Positions 34,470 to 46,592 of a stretch of 64,000 nt of DNA are shown here, in pieces. The translations under genes and the position numbers were made by a program. The notes beneath the pieces were generated by a model. That model did no database searches, was not told where the DNA came from, and saw only the letters and a program-made list of their open reading frames with translations. Each line of letters opens with the position of its first letter. Position 1 is the stretch's first letter. The DNA is from Streptomyces massasporeus (GTDB lineage: Bacteria; Actinomycetota; Actinomycetes; Streptomycetales; Streptomycetaceae), in contig NZ_BMSE01000001.1 in assembly GCF_014648995.1 (NCBI RefSeq), forward strand, positions 992,001 to 1,056,000. Reading direction: 5' to 3'.

Positions 34470-34964
34470 ATGACCACCTCTCCTGACTACGCCGCCTACA
34501 TCGCCTCCCTGCCCCGCGTCCTGGCCGGCGCCGCCACGCTCTTCCGGGACCGCGAGGGCCGTGTGCTGCTCGTCGAGCCCAACTACCGGGAGGGCTGGGT
34601 GCTGCCCGGCGGCACCGTCGAGTCCGACACCGGCGAGACCCCGCGGCAGGGCGCGCGACGCGAGACGGCCGAGGAGACCGGCCTGGACCGGGAACCCGGT
34701 CGGCTGCTGGCCGTCGACTGGGTGCACGGCACGGGCCGGCCGCCGGTGGTGGCATACCTGTACGACGGCGGGGTGCTGAGCGAGGACGAGTTCAAGGCGA
34801 TCCGCCTCCAGGAGGAGGAGCTGCTGTCCTGGTGTCTGGTCCCGCGCGAGGAGCTGGCCGACTACCTGCCGGGCGCCCTCGGCGGCCGCGTGCTGACCGC
34901 ACTCGACGTCCTGGCGGACGGCTCGGGGACGGCGGAGCTGGAGAACGGCCGGCGGGTGTTCTGA
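34470..34964 (+). CDS. NUDIX hydrolase
   Basis: 164 residues from the ATG at 34470. The Nudix box is readable as 'LPGGTVESDTGETPRQGARR' running into ETAEETGL. Relative to the consensus G-x5-E-x7-REUxEExGU there are two extra residues before the first Glu; the RE-x2-EE-x-G core is intact. Nudix enzymes cleave nucleoside diphosphate-X compounds, and ADP-ribose or a nucleotide sugar is a reasonable guess from its neighbours. It lies 47 bp after the DraG-like gene and 79 bp before Sir2. Confidence 0.92.
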   Translation: MTTSPDYAAYIASLPRVLAGAATLFRDREGRVLLVEPNYREGWVLPGGTVESDTGETPRQGARRETAEETGLDREPGRLLAVDWVHGTGRPPVVAYLYDGGVLSEDEFKAIRLQEEELLSWCLVPREELADYLPGALGGRVLTALDVLADGSGTAELENGRRVF

Positions 34965-35043
34965 CCGGTCGGCGGCTCACCCCTCGGCGTCCGGTCCGAT
35001 ATCCGCTCGCCGTCGCCCCGCCGCCCGGCCTACGCTCGCCGAC

Positions 35044-35775
35044 ATGGCCAAGCCCCTCGTCGCGCTGCTCACCGGCGCCGGTATCAGCACGGACTCCGGG
35101 ATCCCTGACTACCGCGGGCCCAACGGGCTGTGGCGACGGGATCCCGAGGCCGAGAAGCTCGTCACGTACGAGTACTACATGGGCGATGCCGAGATCCGCC
35201 GCCGCTCCTGGCTGATGCGGCGCGAGACGGGGGCGCTGCGGGCCGAGCCCAACGCCGCGCACCGGGCGGTGGCGGAGCTGGAGCGGTCCGGGGTGCCGGT
35301 GCGGGTGATCACGCAGAACGTGGACGGGCTGCACCAGCTCGCCGGGATGCCCGCCCGCAAGGTGTTCGAGCTGCACGGGTCGGCCCGCAGTGTCGTCTGC
35401 ACCGGCTGCCACGCCCGCGGCCCGATGGCGGACGCGCTGGCCCGGGTCGAGGCCGGTGAGGAGGACCCGCCGTGCCTCGAGTGCGGCGGGATCCTGAAGC
35501 CGGCGACGGTGATGTTCGGCGAGCGGCTCGACCCCGTCGTCCTCGGTGAGGCGGCCGCCGTCAGCAAGGCCTGCCAGGTCTTCGTCGCCGTCGGCACGAG
35601 CCTTCAGGTGCAGCCCGCCGCCGGTCTCGCCGGTGTGGCCGCCGACCACGGCGCCCGTCTGGTCATCGTCAACGCCGAGCCGACCCCGTACGACGACCGC
35701 GCCGACGAGATCGTCCGCGATCCCATCGGCACGGCGCTGCCGGAGCTGTTGCGCGGCCTCGTGGGCACCCCCTAG
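35044..35775 (+). CDS. Sir2-family NAD-dependent protein deacylase
   Basis: 243 residues from the ATG at 35044. 'LLTGAGISTDSGIPDYRGPN' is the NAD-binding GAG-IS-SGIPDFR block, 'VRVITQNVDGLHQLAG' the QN-D motif, 'VFELHGSARS' has the catalytic His, and the zinc site is 'CTGCHARG' plus 'CLECGG'. 'GVAADHGARLVIVNAEPTPY' ends the Rossmann fold. It removes acyl groups from lysines with NAD, releasing nicotinamide and O-acetyl-ADP-ribose. The stop overlaps the 3' end of the convergent ogt gene by 4 bases. Confidence 0.95.
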   Translation: MAKPLVALLTGAGISTDSGIPDYRGPNGLWRRDPEAEKLVTYEYYMGDAEIRRRSWLMRRETGALRAEPNAAHRAVAELERSGVPVRVITQNVDGLHQLAGMPARKVFELHGSARSVVCTGCHARGPMADALARVEAGEEDPPCLECGGILKPATVMFGERLDPVVLGEAAAVSKACQVFVAVGTSLQVQPAAGLAGVAADHGARLVIVNAEPTPYDDRADEIVRDPIGTALPELLRGLVGTP

Positions 35776-36254
35776 AACAGGGCCGCGCCCCGCTCGAAGT
35801 CCAGCAGGCGCTGCTTGCGCTCCAGGCCGCCGCCGTAGCCGGTCAGGCTGCCGCTCGCGCCGATGACGCGGTGGCAGGGGACGATGATGCCGATGGGGTT
35901 GCGGCCGTTGGCGAGGCCGACCGCGCGGGAGGCGGTGGGGGTGCCGAGGGTGTCGGCGAGCCGGCCGTAGGTGCGGGTCTCGCCGTAGGGGATGCGGCGC
36001 AGTTCCTCCCAGACGGCGCGCTGGAACGGGGTGCCGGTCAGGCGCAGTTCGACGGTGAACTCCTTCAGCTCACCCGCGAAGTAGGCCTTCAGCTGCTCCT
36101 CCGTCTCCGCGAAGAGGGTGTCGTCGCGGGTGCCGAAGGTCTCCTGCTGCGGGCGGTGGCGCTGGTCGGTCATGTAGAGGCCGCACAGGACGCCGTCCTC
36201 GGCGACGAGGGTGAGCGGGCCGTACGGGCTGTCGGTCACGGTGTGCTGCTTCAT
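35772..36254 (-). CDS. ogt: methylated-DNA-[protein]-cysteine S-methyltransferase
   Basis: 160 residues from the ATG at 36254. The acceptor cysteine is in 'GIIVPCHRVIGASGSLTGYG', preceded by the HTH 'PFQRAVWEELRRIPYGETRT'. It directly repairs O6-alkylguanine by transferring the alkyl group to Cys. The start is 9 bp after the AlkA fusion gene on the same strand, so the two repair genes form an operon. Confidence 0.96.
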   Translation of the reverse strand: MKQHTVTDSPYGPLTLVAEDGVLCGLYMTDQRHRPQQETFGTRDDTLFAETEEQLKAYFAGELKEFTVELRLTGTPFQRAVWEELRRIPYGETRTYGRLADTLGTPTASRAVGLANGRNPIGIIVPCHRVIGASGSLTGYGGGLERKQRLLDFERGAALF

Positions 36255-36263
36255 CGGACGTCC

Positions 36264-37745
36264 CTATACCGGAAGGAAGTTGATCGGGTGGCTGTCGGTC
36301 GCCCAGAGGTACTGGACCGCGTAGGCCCGCCAGGGGCGCCAGGCGGCGGCGCGTGCGGTGAGCGCGGCGGGTGTGGACGGCAGGCCCAGTTCCCGGGCGG
36401 CGCGGCGGATGCCGAGGTCGGTGGGGAGGAAGGCGTCGGGGTCGCCCAGGGCGCGCATGGCGATGACGTCCACCGTCCAGGGGCCGAAGCCGGGCAGCGC
36501 GAGGAGCTGGGCGCGGGTCTGCGGCCAGTCGCTCTCGACGCCGAGGCGCAGCTCGCCGTCGGCGAGCCGGTGGACCAGGGTGGTGAAGGTGGCGCGGCGG
36601 GTGCGGGGCATCGCCAGCGACTCGGGGTCCAGCGCCGCGAGGGCCTCGGGGGCCGGGAAGAGGTGGGTGAGGCCGCCCTCGGGGTCCTCGACCGGTTCGC
36701 CGTGGGCGGTGACCAGGCGGGCCGCGTGGGTGCGGGCGGCGGCCGTGGAGACCTGCTGCCCGAGCACGGCCCGGACGGCGAACTCGGCCTCGTCGACCGT
36801 GCGCGGCACGCGCCGGCCGGGCGCCTTGTCGACCAGTGGTGCGAGGACCGGGTCGGTGCGGAGCTGGTCGTCGATGGCGACGGGGTCGGCGTCCAGATCG
36901 AGCAGGCGGCGGCAGCGGCTGATGGCGACGGTCAGATCGCGCAGGTCGCTGAGGGTGAGGCGGCAGGCGATGTGGTCCGGGTTCGGGGTGAGGGCCACGA
37001 TGCCGTGGCCGTACGGCAGGCGCAGGGTGCGGCGGTAGGAGCCGTCGCGCCACTCCTCCACGCCGGGTACGGCCGTCGCGGCGAGGTGGCCGAAGAGGTT
37101 GTCGGGGTTGAGCGGGGCGCGGAACGGCAACCGCAGGGAGAGCGCTCCGGGGGTGCTCGCGCCCTGCCGTTTCGGGGCGCGGGCGCGCAGCTCGCTCGGG
37201 GGCAGGGCGAAGACCTCGCGGACCGTGTCGTTGAAGGTGCGGATCGAGGCGAAGCCGGCGGCGAAGGCGATCTGCGCCATGGGCAGGGAGGTCGTCTCGA
37301 TGAGCAGCCGGGCCGTCTGGGCGCGCTGGGCGCGGGCGAGCGCGAGGGGGCCCGCGCCCAGCTCGGCGAGGAGCTGCCGCTCGACCTGCCGGGTGCTGTA
37401 GCCGAGCCGTCCGGCGAGGCCGGGCACGCCCTCGCGGTCCACGACGCCGTCGGCGATCAGCCGCATGGCGCGGGCCACGAGGTCGGCGCGCTGGTTCCAC
37501 TCCGGGGAGCCGGGGCTGGTGTCGGGCCGGCAGCGCTTGCAGGCCCGGAACCCGGCCTGCTGACAGGCCGCCGCGCTGGGGTGGAAGACCATGTTCTCCG
37601 GCTTCGGCGGCACCACCGGGCAGCTGGGGCGGCAGTAGATGCCGGTGGTCAGGACGGCCGTGAAGAACCAGCCGTCGAACCGCGCGTCCTTGGACCGGAC
37701 GGCGCGCACGCAGCGCTCGGTGTCGGTGTGCATCCCCATCTGCAT
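36264..37745 (-). CDS. Ada-type methyl-responsive regulator fused to AlkA 3-methyladenine DNA glycosylase
   Basis: 493 residues from the ATG at 37745; two more ATGs follow within four codons. Residues 1-80 form the Ada N-terminal zinc domain, with 'TTGIYCRPSCPVVPPKPENM' (methyl-phosphotriester acceptor Cys) and 'FRACKRCRPD'. An AraC-type HTH follows at about 85-185 ('AFAAGFASIRTFNDTVREVF'). The C-terminal ~290 residues are AlkA, with the HhH motif 'LLALPGFGPWTVDVIAMRAL' and its catalytic Asp. One protein thus senses methylation, regulates transcription and excises alkylated bases. Coupled to ogt downstream. It diverges from the ArsR gene. Confidence 0.93.
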   Translation of the reverse strand: MQMGMHTDTERCVRAVRSKDARFDGWFFTAVLTTGIYCRPSCPVVPPKPENMVFHPSAAACQQAGFRACKRCRPDTSPGSPEWNQRADLVARAMRLIADGVVDREGVPGLAGRLGYSTRQVERQLLAELGAGPLALARAQRAQTARLLIETTSLPMAQIAFAAGFASIRTFNDTVREVFALPPSELRARAPKRQGASTPGALSLRLPFRAPLNPDNLFGHLAATAVPGVEEWRDGSYRRTLRLPYGHGIVALTPNPDHIACRLTLSDLRDLTVAISRCRRLLDLDADPVAIDDQLRTDPVLAPLVDKAPGRRVPRTVDEAEFAVRAVLGQQVSTAAARTHAARLVTAHGEPVEDPEGGLTHLFPAPEALAALDPESLAMPRTRRATFTTLVHRLADGELRLGVESDWPQTRAQLLALPGFGPWTVDVIAMRALGDPDAFLPTDLGIRRAARELGLPSTPAALTARAAAWRPWRAYAVQYLWATDSHPINFLPV

Positions 37746-37831
37746 GGGTCCAGCATCCGGCACCGGCCCGGTGCGGGGCTGGCGAGAATCCGACATCGAC
37801 GTGCCCGCGCCCCGCCATCGGACCGAGATAG

Positions 37832-37843
37832 ATGAAGATTCAT
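37832..37843. promoter_or_regulatory. ArsR/SmtB-type operator candidate
   Basis: ATGAA-GA-TTCAT, an AT-rich perfect inverted repeat in G+C-rich surroundings, followed by a further TTCAT half-site, 35 bp before the ArsR start. ArsR/SmtB repressors bind such AT-rich dyads at their own promoter, so autoregulation is likely. Confidence 0.6.
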
Positions 37844-37877
37844 TCATGTATGCGCACGGGGCCGGTACGATGACACC

Positions 37878-38240
37878 ATGGGTCATGGAGCCGTCACCCC
37901 CGTGCAGGAAGCCGCCGAGCGCGTACGCCTGGACGCGGACAACGTCGCGAAGGTCGCCACCACGCTCCAGGCCCTGTCCACGCCCTCCCGGCTGCTGATC
38001 CTGGCGCGGCTGCGCGAAGGCCCGCTGCCGGCCACGGAGTTGGCCGCCGAGGTGGGGATGGAGCAGTCGGCCTGCTCGCACCAGCTGCGGCTGCTGCGCA
38101 ATCTGGGCCTGGTCGTGGGCGAGCGGCAGGGCCGTTCGGTGGTCTACGCGCTGCACGACCACCATGTCGCCGAGCTGCTCGACCAGGCCGTGTACCACGT
38201 GGAGCATCTGCGCCTGGGGATCAGCGACGCCACCGACTGA
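37878..38240 (+). CDS. ArsR/SmtB family metal-sensing repressor
   Basis: 120 residues from the ATG at 37878. Winged helix: 'LQALSTPSRLLILARLREGP' then 'LAAEVGMEQSACSHQLRLLR' (recognition helix) and 'GERQGRSVVYAL' (wing). The C-terminal helix reads 'HDHHVAELLDQAVYHVEH', which supplies Asp/His...His-x2-His ligands of the alpha-5 zinc site of SmtB/CzrA-type sensors. No cation efflux gene is adjacent, which is unusual: the gene stands alone between the AlkA fusion and the galactosidase. Confidence 0.9.
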   Translation: MGHGAVTPVQEAAERVRLDADNVAKVATTLQALSTPSRLLILARLREGPLPATELAAEVGMEQSACSHQLRLLRNLGLVVGERQGRSVVYALHDHHVAELLDQAVYHVEHLRLGISDATD

Positions 38241-38267
38241 GGCGGCGCCGCTGACCCGCCGCTCGTG

Positions 38268-42308
<4,041 letters not shown>

Positions 42309-42388
42309 CTAGGACTCGAACACAATCGAAGCAATGACCCCGTCGGACTTTGTGCGGTCCTGAGGGTTCCCCGATGCCGGACGGTTTC

Positions 42389-43267
42389 TCAGGCCGTGAG
42401 GAAGGCGAGCAGCTCGCTCGTCAGCCGGGCGGGCGCGTCCAGCGGGACGAGATGCCCGGCCTCTGGAACGGGCACCAGCCGCGCCCCCGGGATCAGGGCG
42501 GCGAGTTCCTGTCCCCTGGCGAACGGGATCCAGGTGTCCTCGGTGCCCCAGCAGACCGTGACGGGCAGGTCGATCGACGGGTAGAGCGGCTGGATCTCGT
42601 CGGTGAAGCGCTGGTCGGCCTGCGCGATCTGCCGGTAGAAGGCGGCCTGGCCCTCCTCGGTCGTCCACGGCCCGACCAGCGCGTCGAGCGTGGCGGGGCG
42701 CAGACCGGCATGGCTCGCGGAGGAGACGTACTCGCGCACCAGGACCTCGTGGAGCGCCGACGGGAGCTGTTCGAAGACCCGGCTGTGCTCCCCGACCAGG
42801 CGGAAGAAGGGGGAGCCCCAGGGCCGCAGGGCCACCGGATCGACCAGAGCGAGCCGCCGGAAGCGGGCCCCGTGCAGGAGGTGGGCCCGCAGTGCCACGC
42901 ACCCACCGAAGTCGTGCGCGATCACGGACGGCTCCCGAAGCCCCCAGTGCGCGAGCAGCTCGGCGAGGATTCCGCCCTGGGCGCCCAGTGAGACGTCCTG
43001 GCCGGGGTGCATGGCGGAGGCGCCGTAACCGGGCATGTCCCAGACGTGCACCTGATACCCGACCGCGGCGAGGGCGGGTGCGATCTCGTGCCACACGTAT
43101 GACGAGAAGGGCGTCCCGTGCAGCAGCACGACCGGCTCGCCACCCGGCTCGCCCAGCCGGTCCCAGCGCACGTTCCCCGACGCGGTGACCAGGCTCTCCC
43201 GTAAGGTCCAGGCCTCCAAGACGCCACTCCCTCCCACCACGGGCACCGACCCGCGGTTTTTTGTCAT
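42389..43267 (-). CDS. alpha/beta hydrolase, haloalkane dehalogenase-like (contains a TTA codon)
   Basis: 292 residues if the ATG at 43267 is used. A TTG at 43219 has a better ribosome site (GGGAGGG nine bases upstream) and gives a 276-residue protein starting LEAWTLRESLV. Oxyanion motif 'VVLLHGTPFSSYVWHEIAP', nucleophile elbow 'VIAHDFGGCVALRAH' (Asp in the HDFGG position, as in dehalogenases and fluoroacetate-type hydrolases), acid 'WGTEDTWIP', His 'PEAGHLVPLDAP'. An Asp nucleophile rather than Ser favours a dehalogenase or epoxide-hydrolase-like reaction. One TTA codon (plus strand 43202-43204) lies near the start, predicting bldA-dependent translation. It diverges from the SpoIIE gene. Confidence 0.88.
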   Translation of the reverse strand: MTKNRGSVPVVGGSGVLEAWTLRESLVTASGNVRWDRLGEPGGEPVVLLHGTPFSSYVWHEIAPALAAVGYQVHVWDMPGYGASAMHPGQDVSLGAQGGILAELLAHWGLREPSVIAHDFGGCVALRAHLLHGARFRRLALVDPVALRPWGSPFFRLVGEHSRVFEQLPSALHEVLVREYVSSASHAGLRPATLDALVGPWTTEEGQAAFYRQIAQADQRFTDEIQPLYPSIDLPVTVCWGTEDTWIPFARGQELAALIPGARLVPVPEAGHLVPLDAPARLTSELLAFLTA

Positions 43268-43371
43268 TTCGGCGCGACAGTGCCGCTCCTCCGACCGTAA
43301 TGTGACCTCATCGGACAGCCCGCGCAACAGATCATGGCGGTACCTTTGCCGCGCCGGAAGGAGCGGCTCGC

Positions 43372-45417
43372 ATGAACGGGTATGCGACCTCGGACCGCGA
43401 CGCCGTCACGGCCGCGCCCGGCGGGCTGCTGGATCTGCTGAAGGTCGCGGCGGTGGTCCTGGACGCCGGCGGGCACATCGCGCTGTGGAGCCCCGAGATC
43501 GAGCAGCTGCTGGGCTGGACCGCGGAGGAGGCCCTGCGCCAGCGCGCCGACACCCTCCTGGTCTCCCCCGAGAACCGGCCCCGGGGCAGGGAGCTGTTCG
43601 CCCAGGTCAGTACGGGTGCCCGCTGGGCAGGTGTCTTCCCGCTGCGGCACCGCGACGGCACGGAACGCGCCGTGGAGTTCCGCACGATGCGCCTCCGCGA
43701 CCCCGAGGGGCAGCCCCACCTGCTGGGACTCGCCACGGACGCGACGACCGTACGGCAGGTCGAGCGCGACCTCGCCCTCTCGCACAGCCTCGTCAACCAG
43801 ACCCCGCTCGGCATCGCCGTCTTCGACAACGACCTGCGCTGGGTCGGGGTCAACCCCGCGCTGGAGCGGATCAACGGCGTGCCCGAGGAGGCGGTGCTGG
43901 GGCGCCGGGTCGGGGAGGTGCTGCCCGACCTCGATGTGGAGGCCATCGAGGCCCGGATGCGGCACGTCCTGGAGACCGGCGCGCCCCTGCTCGACCAGCA
44001 GACCGTCGGGCGGACGGCGGCGGACGCGCAGGAGCGCGCCTACTCGGAGTCCTACCACCGCATCGAGGACACCGACGGCCGGGTGCTCGGGCTCGCGATG
44101 GCCGTCCTGGACGTCACCGAGCGCCAGCAGGCCGCGGCCGAGGTCGCGCAGGCACGCCAGCACCTGTCGGTGATCGCCGACGCGGGCATGAAGATCGGCA
44201 CCACGCTGGACCTCCAGCAGACCGCCCGGGAGCTGGCCGACGTGGTCGTGCCGCACCTCGCGGACCTGGCCGCGGTGGACGTCCTGGAGTCGGTCGTGGC
44301 CCGTGGCACCATCACGCCCGTGTCGGGCGGCTCCCCGGCCGAGTTCCGGGCGCTGGCCGTGGCGGCCGGATATCCCACCGACGCCATCCACGCCGCCGAC
44401 CCGGTGGGCGAGCTGGCCACGTACGGCTCGTCGCGGATCATCACGCAGTGTGTGCGCAGCGCCCGCCCGGTCCTGGTCGAGCGCGTGGACGGCAAGATGC
44501 TGCGGCGGCTGGCCCGGGACTCACGGGCCGCCCTGGCCCTGCACGAGGCCGGCGCCCACTCCTACCTGGCGCTGCCGCTGGTGGCCCGGGGCAAGGTGCT
44601 CGGCACGCTCTCGCTGTACCGCACGGTCAATGAGCGCCCCTTCGACGACCGGGACCAGGTGCTCGCCTCGGAACTCGCCGCCCGTGCCGCGATCTGCATA
44701 GACAACGCCCGCCTCTACGGCCGTGAGCGCGGCACCGCCCTCACCCTGCAGCGCAGCCTGCTGCCGAGCACGCCCGCCGAGCGGGAGGGGCTGGACATCG
44801 CCGCTCGCTACCGCCCGGCCCTCAGCGAGGTCGGCGGCGACTGGTACGACGTGCTGCCGCTGGGCCCGGGACGCACCGGGCTGGTCGTCGGGGACGTCAT
44901 GGGCAAGGGCGTCCAGGCCGCGGCGATCATGGGGCAGCTGAGCACGGCGACGCGGGCGCTGGCCCGGCTGGACCTGCCGCCCGCCGAGCTGCTGCGGCAC
45001 CTCGACGACATCGCCGGCTCCCTCGGCGACGCGATCGCCACGTGCGTGTACGCGGTGTGCGATCTGCGGCGCGGCACCTGCGAGCTGTCCAGCGCCGGGC
45101 ATCTGCCGCCGGTGCTCGCCGCGGCGGACGGCCGTGCCGAGCTGGTCGACGTGCCGGGCGGGGTCCCGCTCGGGGTCGGCGGCGTGGAGTTCGGCACGGT
45201 GGAGGTGGAACTCGCCCCGGGCTCCCTGCTCGCCCTGTACACGGACGGGCTGGTCGAGACCCGCGGGGAGTCGATCGACACCGGCCTGGACACCCTGACC
45301 CGGCTGCTCGGGAACGCGGGGCCCAGCCTGCAGCGCGCCAGCGACAGCCTGCTCAGCGCGCTGAGCCCGGAACCGGACGACGACGTCGCCCTGCTGCTGG
45401 TCCGCACCCGCGCCTGA
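43372..45417 (+). CDS. PAS-PAS-GAF-SpoIIE (PP2C) phosphatase
   Basis: 681 residues from the ATG at 43372, with GGAAGGAG upstream. Two PAS domains (about 15-130, 'VAAVVLDAGGHIALWSPEIE'; about 140-260, 'PLGIAVFDNDLRWVGVNPAL'), a GAF domain (about 285-450, 'LALPLVARGKVLGTLSLYR') and a SpoIIE domain with 'EVGGDWYDVLPLG', 'VVGDVMGKGVQAAAIMGQL' and 'ALYTDGLVETRGESID'. Unlike the protein at 10.4-12.9 kb it has no C-terminal ATPase, so it is a pure RsbU-like phosphatase. No anti-sigma antagonist gene is adjacent. Confidence 0.93.
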   Translation: MNGYATSDRDAVTAAPGGLLDLLKVAAVVLDAGGHIALWSPEIEQLLGWTAEEALRQRADTLLVSPENRPRGRELFAQVSTGARWAGVFPLRHRDGTERAVEFRTMRLRDPEGQPHLLGLATDATTVRQVERDLALSHSLVNQTPLGIAVFDNDLRWVGVNPALERINGVPEEAVLGRRVGEVLPDLDVEAIEARMRHVLETGAPLLDQQTVGRTAADAQERAYSESYHRIEDTDGRVLGLAMAVLDVTERQQAAAEVAQARQHLSVIADAGMKIGTTLDLQQTARELADVVVPHLADLAAVDVLESVVARGTITPVSGGSPAEFRALAVAAGYPTDAIHAADPVGELATYGSSRIITQCVRSARPVLVERVDGKMLRRLARDSRAALALHEAGAHSYLALPLVARGKVLGTLSLYRTVNERPFDDRDQVLASELAARAAICIDNARLYGRERGTALTLQRSLLPSTPAEREGLDIAARYRPALSEVGGDWYDVLPLGPGRTGLVVGDVMGKGVQAAAIMGQLSTATRALARLDLPPAELLRHLDDIAGSLGDAIATCVYAVCDLRRGTCELSSAGHLPPVLAAADGRAELVDVPGGVPLGVGGVEFGTVEVELAPGSLLALYTDGLVETRGESIDTGLDTLTRLLGNAGPSLQRASDSLLSALSPEPDDDVALLLVRTRA

Positions 45418-45440
45418 GCCCGGAGCCGAGGGCGCGGCGC

Positions 45441-45474
45441 GGCCGTGCCCGGCCCTTTCGGGCGAGACACGGCC
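45441..45474. terminator. hairpin between convergent SpoIIE and DUF7144-like genes
   Basis: Outer arms GGCCGTG and CACGGCC enclose an inner CCCGGCCC-TTTC-GGG(C) hairpin. G+C-rich, no U-run. Its position between two convergent stops supports a terminator. Confidence 0.5.
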
Positions 45475-45483
45475 GACGGACTC

Positions 45484-45903
45484 TCAGACGTCGCCCTTCT
45501 TCACGGTGCACAGGGCCCAGATGATGAACGCGGACATCGCGATCATCACCACGGACCAGACCGGGTAGGACGGCAGGGAAAGGAAGTTGGCGATGAGGAC
45601 GAGTCCGGCGATCCCCACGCCGAGGACGCGCGCCCAGGTGGAGGCCTGGAACAGCCCCAGGCTGATGAGCACGGCGACCACGCCCAGGGCGAGGTGGATC
45701 CAGCCCCACCCGGTGGTGTCGAAGGCGAAGACGTAGTTGGGGGTCGTGACGAAGACCTGGTCCTCGGCGATCGCCGAGATGCCGCGCATGATGCCGAGAA
45801 TCCCGGCGAGCATGAGCATCACGGCTGCGAAGATCATCAGGCCTGCGGCGGCGGTTCCGTGCCTCGTCCTCGAGGTCCCGTGCGTCGGGTGTGTGGCGGT
45901 CAT
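45484..45903 (-). CDS. DUF7144-like four-TM membrane protein
   Basis: 139 residues from the ATG at 45903 (GGAG seven bases upstream). Four hydrophobic segments: 'GLMIFAAVMLMLAGILGIMR', 'GWIHLALGVVAVLISLGLF', 'VLGVGIAGLVLIANFLSLP' and 'SVVMIAMSAFIIWALCTVKK'. A small conserved actinomycete membrane protein of unknown role ('YVFAFDTTGWGWIHL' is a typical motif). It follows the SHOCT protein gene by 32 bp on the same strand and is likely co-transcribed. Confidence 0.85.
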   Translation of the reverse strand: MTATHPTHGTSRTRHGTAAAGLMIFAAVMLMLAGILGIMRGISAIAEDQVFVTTPNYVFAFDTTGWGWIHLALGVVAVLISLGLFQASTWARVLGVGIAGLVLIANFLSLPSYPVWSVVMIAMSAFIIWALCTVKKGDV

Positions 45904-45935
45904 CCTGCTCCTCGATTCTGCTGCGTCCGGCGCGG

Positions 45936-46406
45936 TCAGCGACCGGAGGTGGGGGTACCGGCGGCCGAGGCGCCCGATGCTCCGGAGCCGCTGAGCACCA
46001 GTTCCTTCGCCCTGCGGAACTCCTCGTCCGTGATGTCGCCGCGGGAACGGATCTCGGACAGCCTGGCGAGCTCGTCGACGCTGCCGGACCGGTCCTCGCC
46101 GCCCCGGGCGGCCTCCCTGATGTAGCTGTCGAAGGCCTGCTGCTGGGCACGGGCCCGGTCCGTCTCCCGGCGGCCCATGTTCCGGCCGCGGGCGAGGACG
46201 TAGACGAACACGCCCAGGAAGGGCAGCAGGACGCAGAAGGCCAGCCAGCCGGCCTTGGCTCCGCCGCTCAGGGAATCGTCGCGGAAGATGTCGAGGACCA
46301 CCCGGAAGAGCAGGACGAACCACATGATCCAGAGGAAGAACCACAGCATCGACCAGAAGGCGCTCAGCAGCGGAAAGTCGTACGCCAGATAGTTCTGCGC
46401 GCTCAT
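45936..46406 (-). CDS. SHOCT-domain membrane protein with PLDc_N-like region
   Basis: 156 residues from the ATG at 46406. Two N-terminal TM segments ('LLSAFWSMLWFFLWIMWFVL', 'AKAGWLAFCVLLPFLGVFVY') resemble the cardiolipin-synthase N-terminal (PLDc_N) hairpin. The C-terminal SHOCT helix pair 'VDELARLSEIRSRGDITDEE' with 'FRRAKELVLSG' is followed by a Gly/Ser/Ala tail. Function unknown; SHOCT domains mediate oligomerisation. First gene of a small membrane-protein unit. Confidence 0.88.
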   Translation of the reverse strand: MSAQNYLAYDFPLLSAFWSMLWFFLWIMWFVLLFRVVLDIFRDDSLSGGAKAGWLAFCVLLPFLGVFVYVLARGRNMGRRETDRARAQQQAFDSYIREAARGGEDRSGSVDELARLSEIRSRGDITDEEFRRAKELVLSGSGASGASAAGTPTSGR

Positions 46407-46592
46407 GTGAGTCCTCCGTCCCGGGTGCACGCCCGGCAGTCGTCCCCGTCGGCACCAGCGTGCCCGGGACCGGAGCCGGGCCGCCTCACCCGTGGCGGGT
46501 GATCCGTGCGAGGCGCCCGGACGCTGAGGTGGTAGGGCAGGCCTTGTGGGGCGCCCCGGCACCGGGGCGGGACCGAGACCGGAAGACATGCG

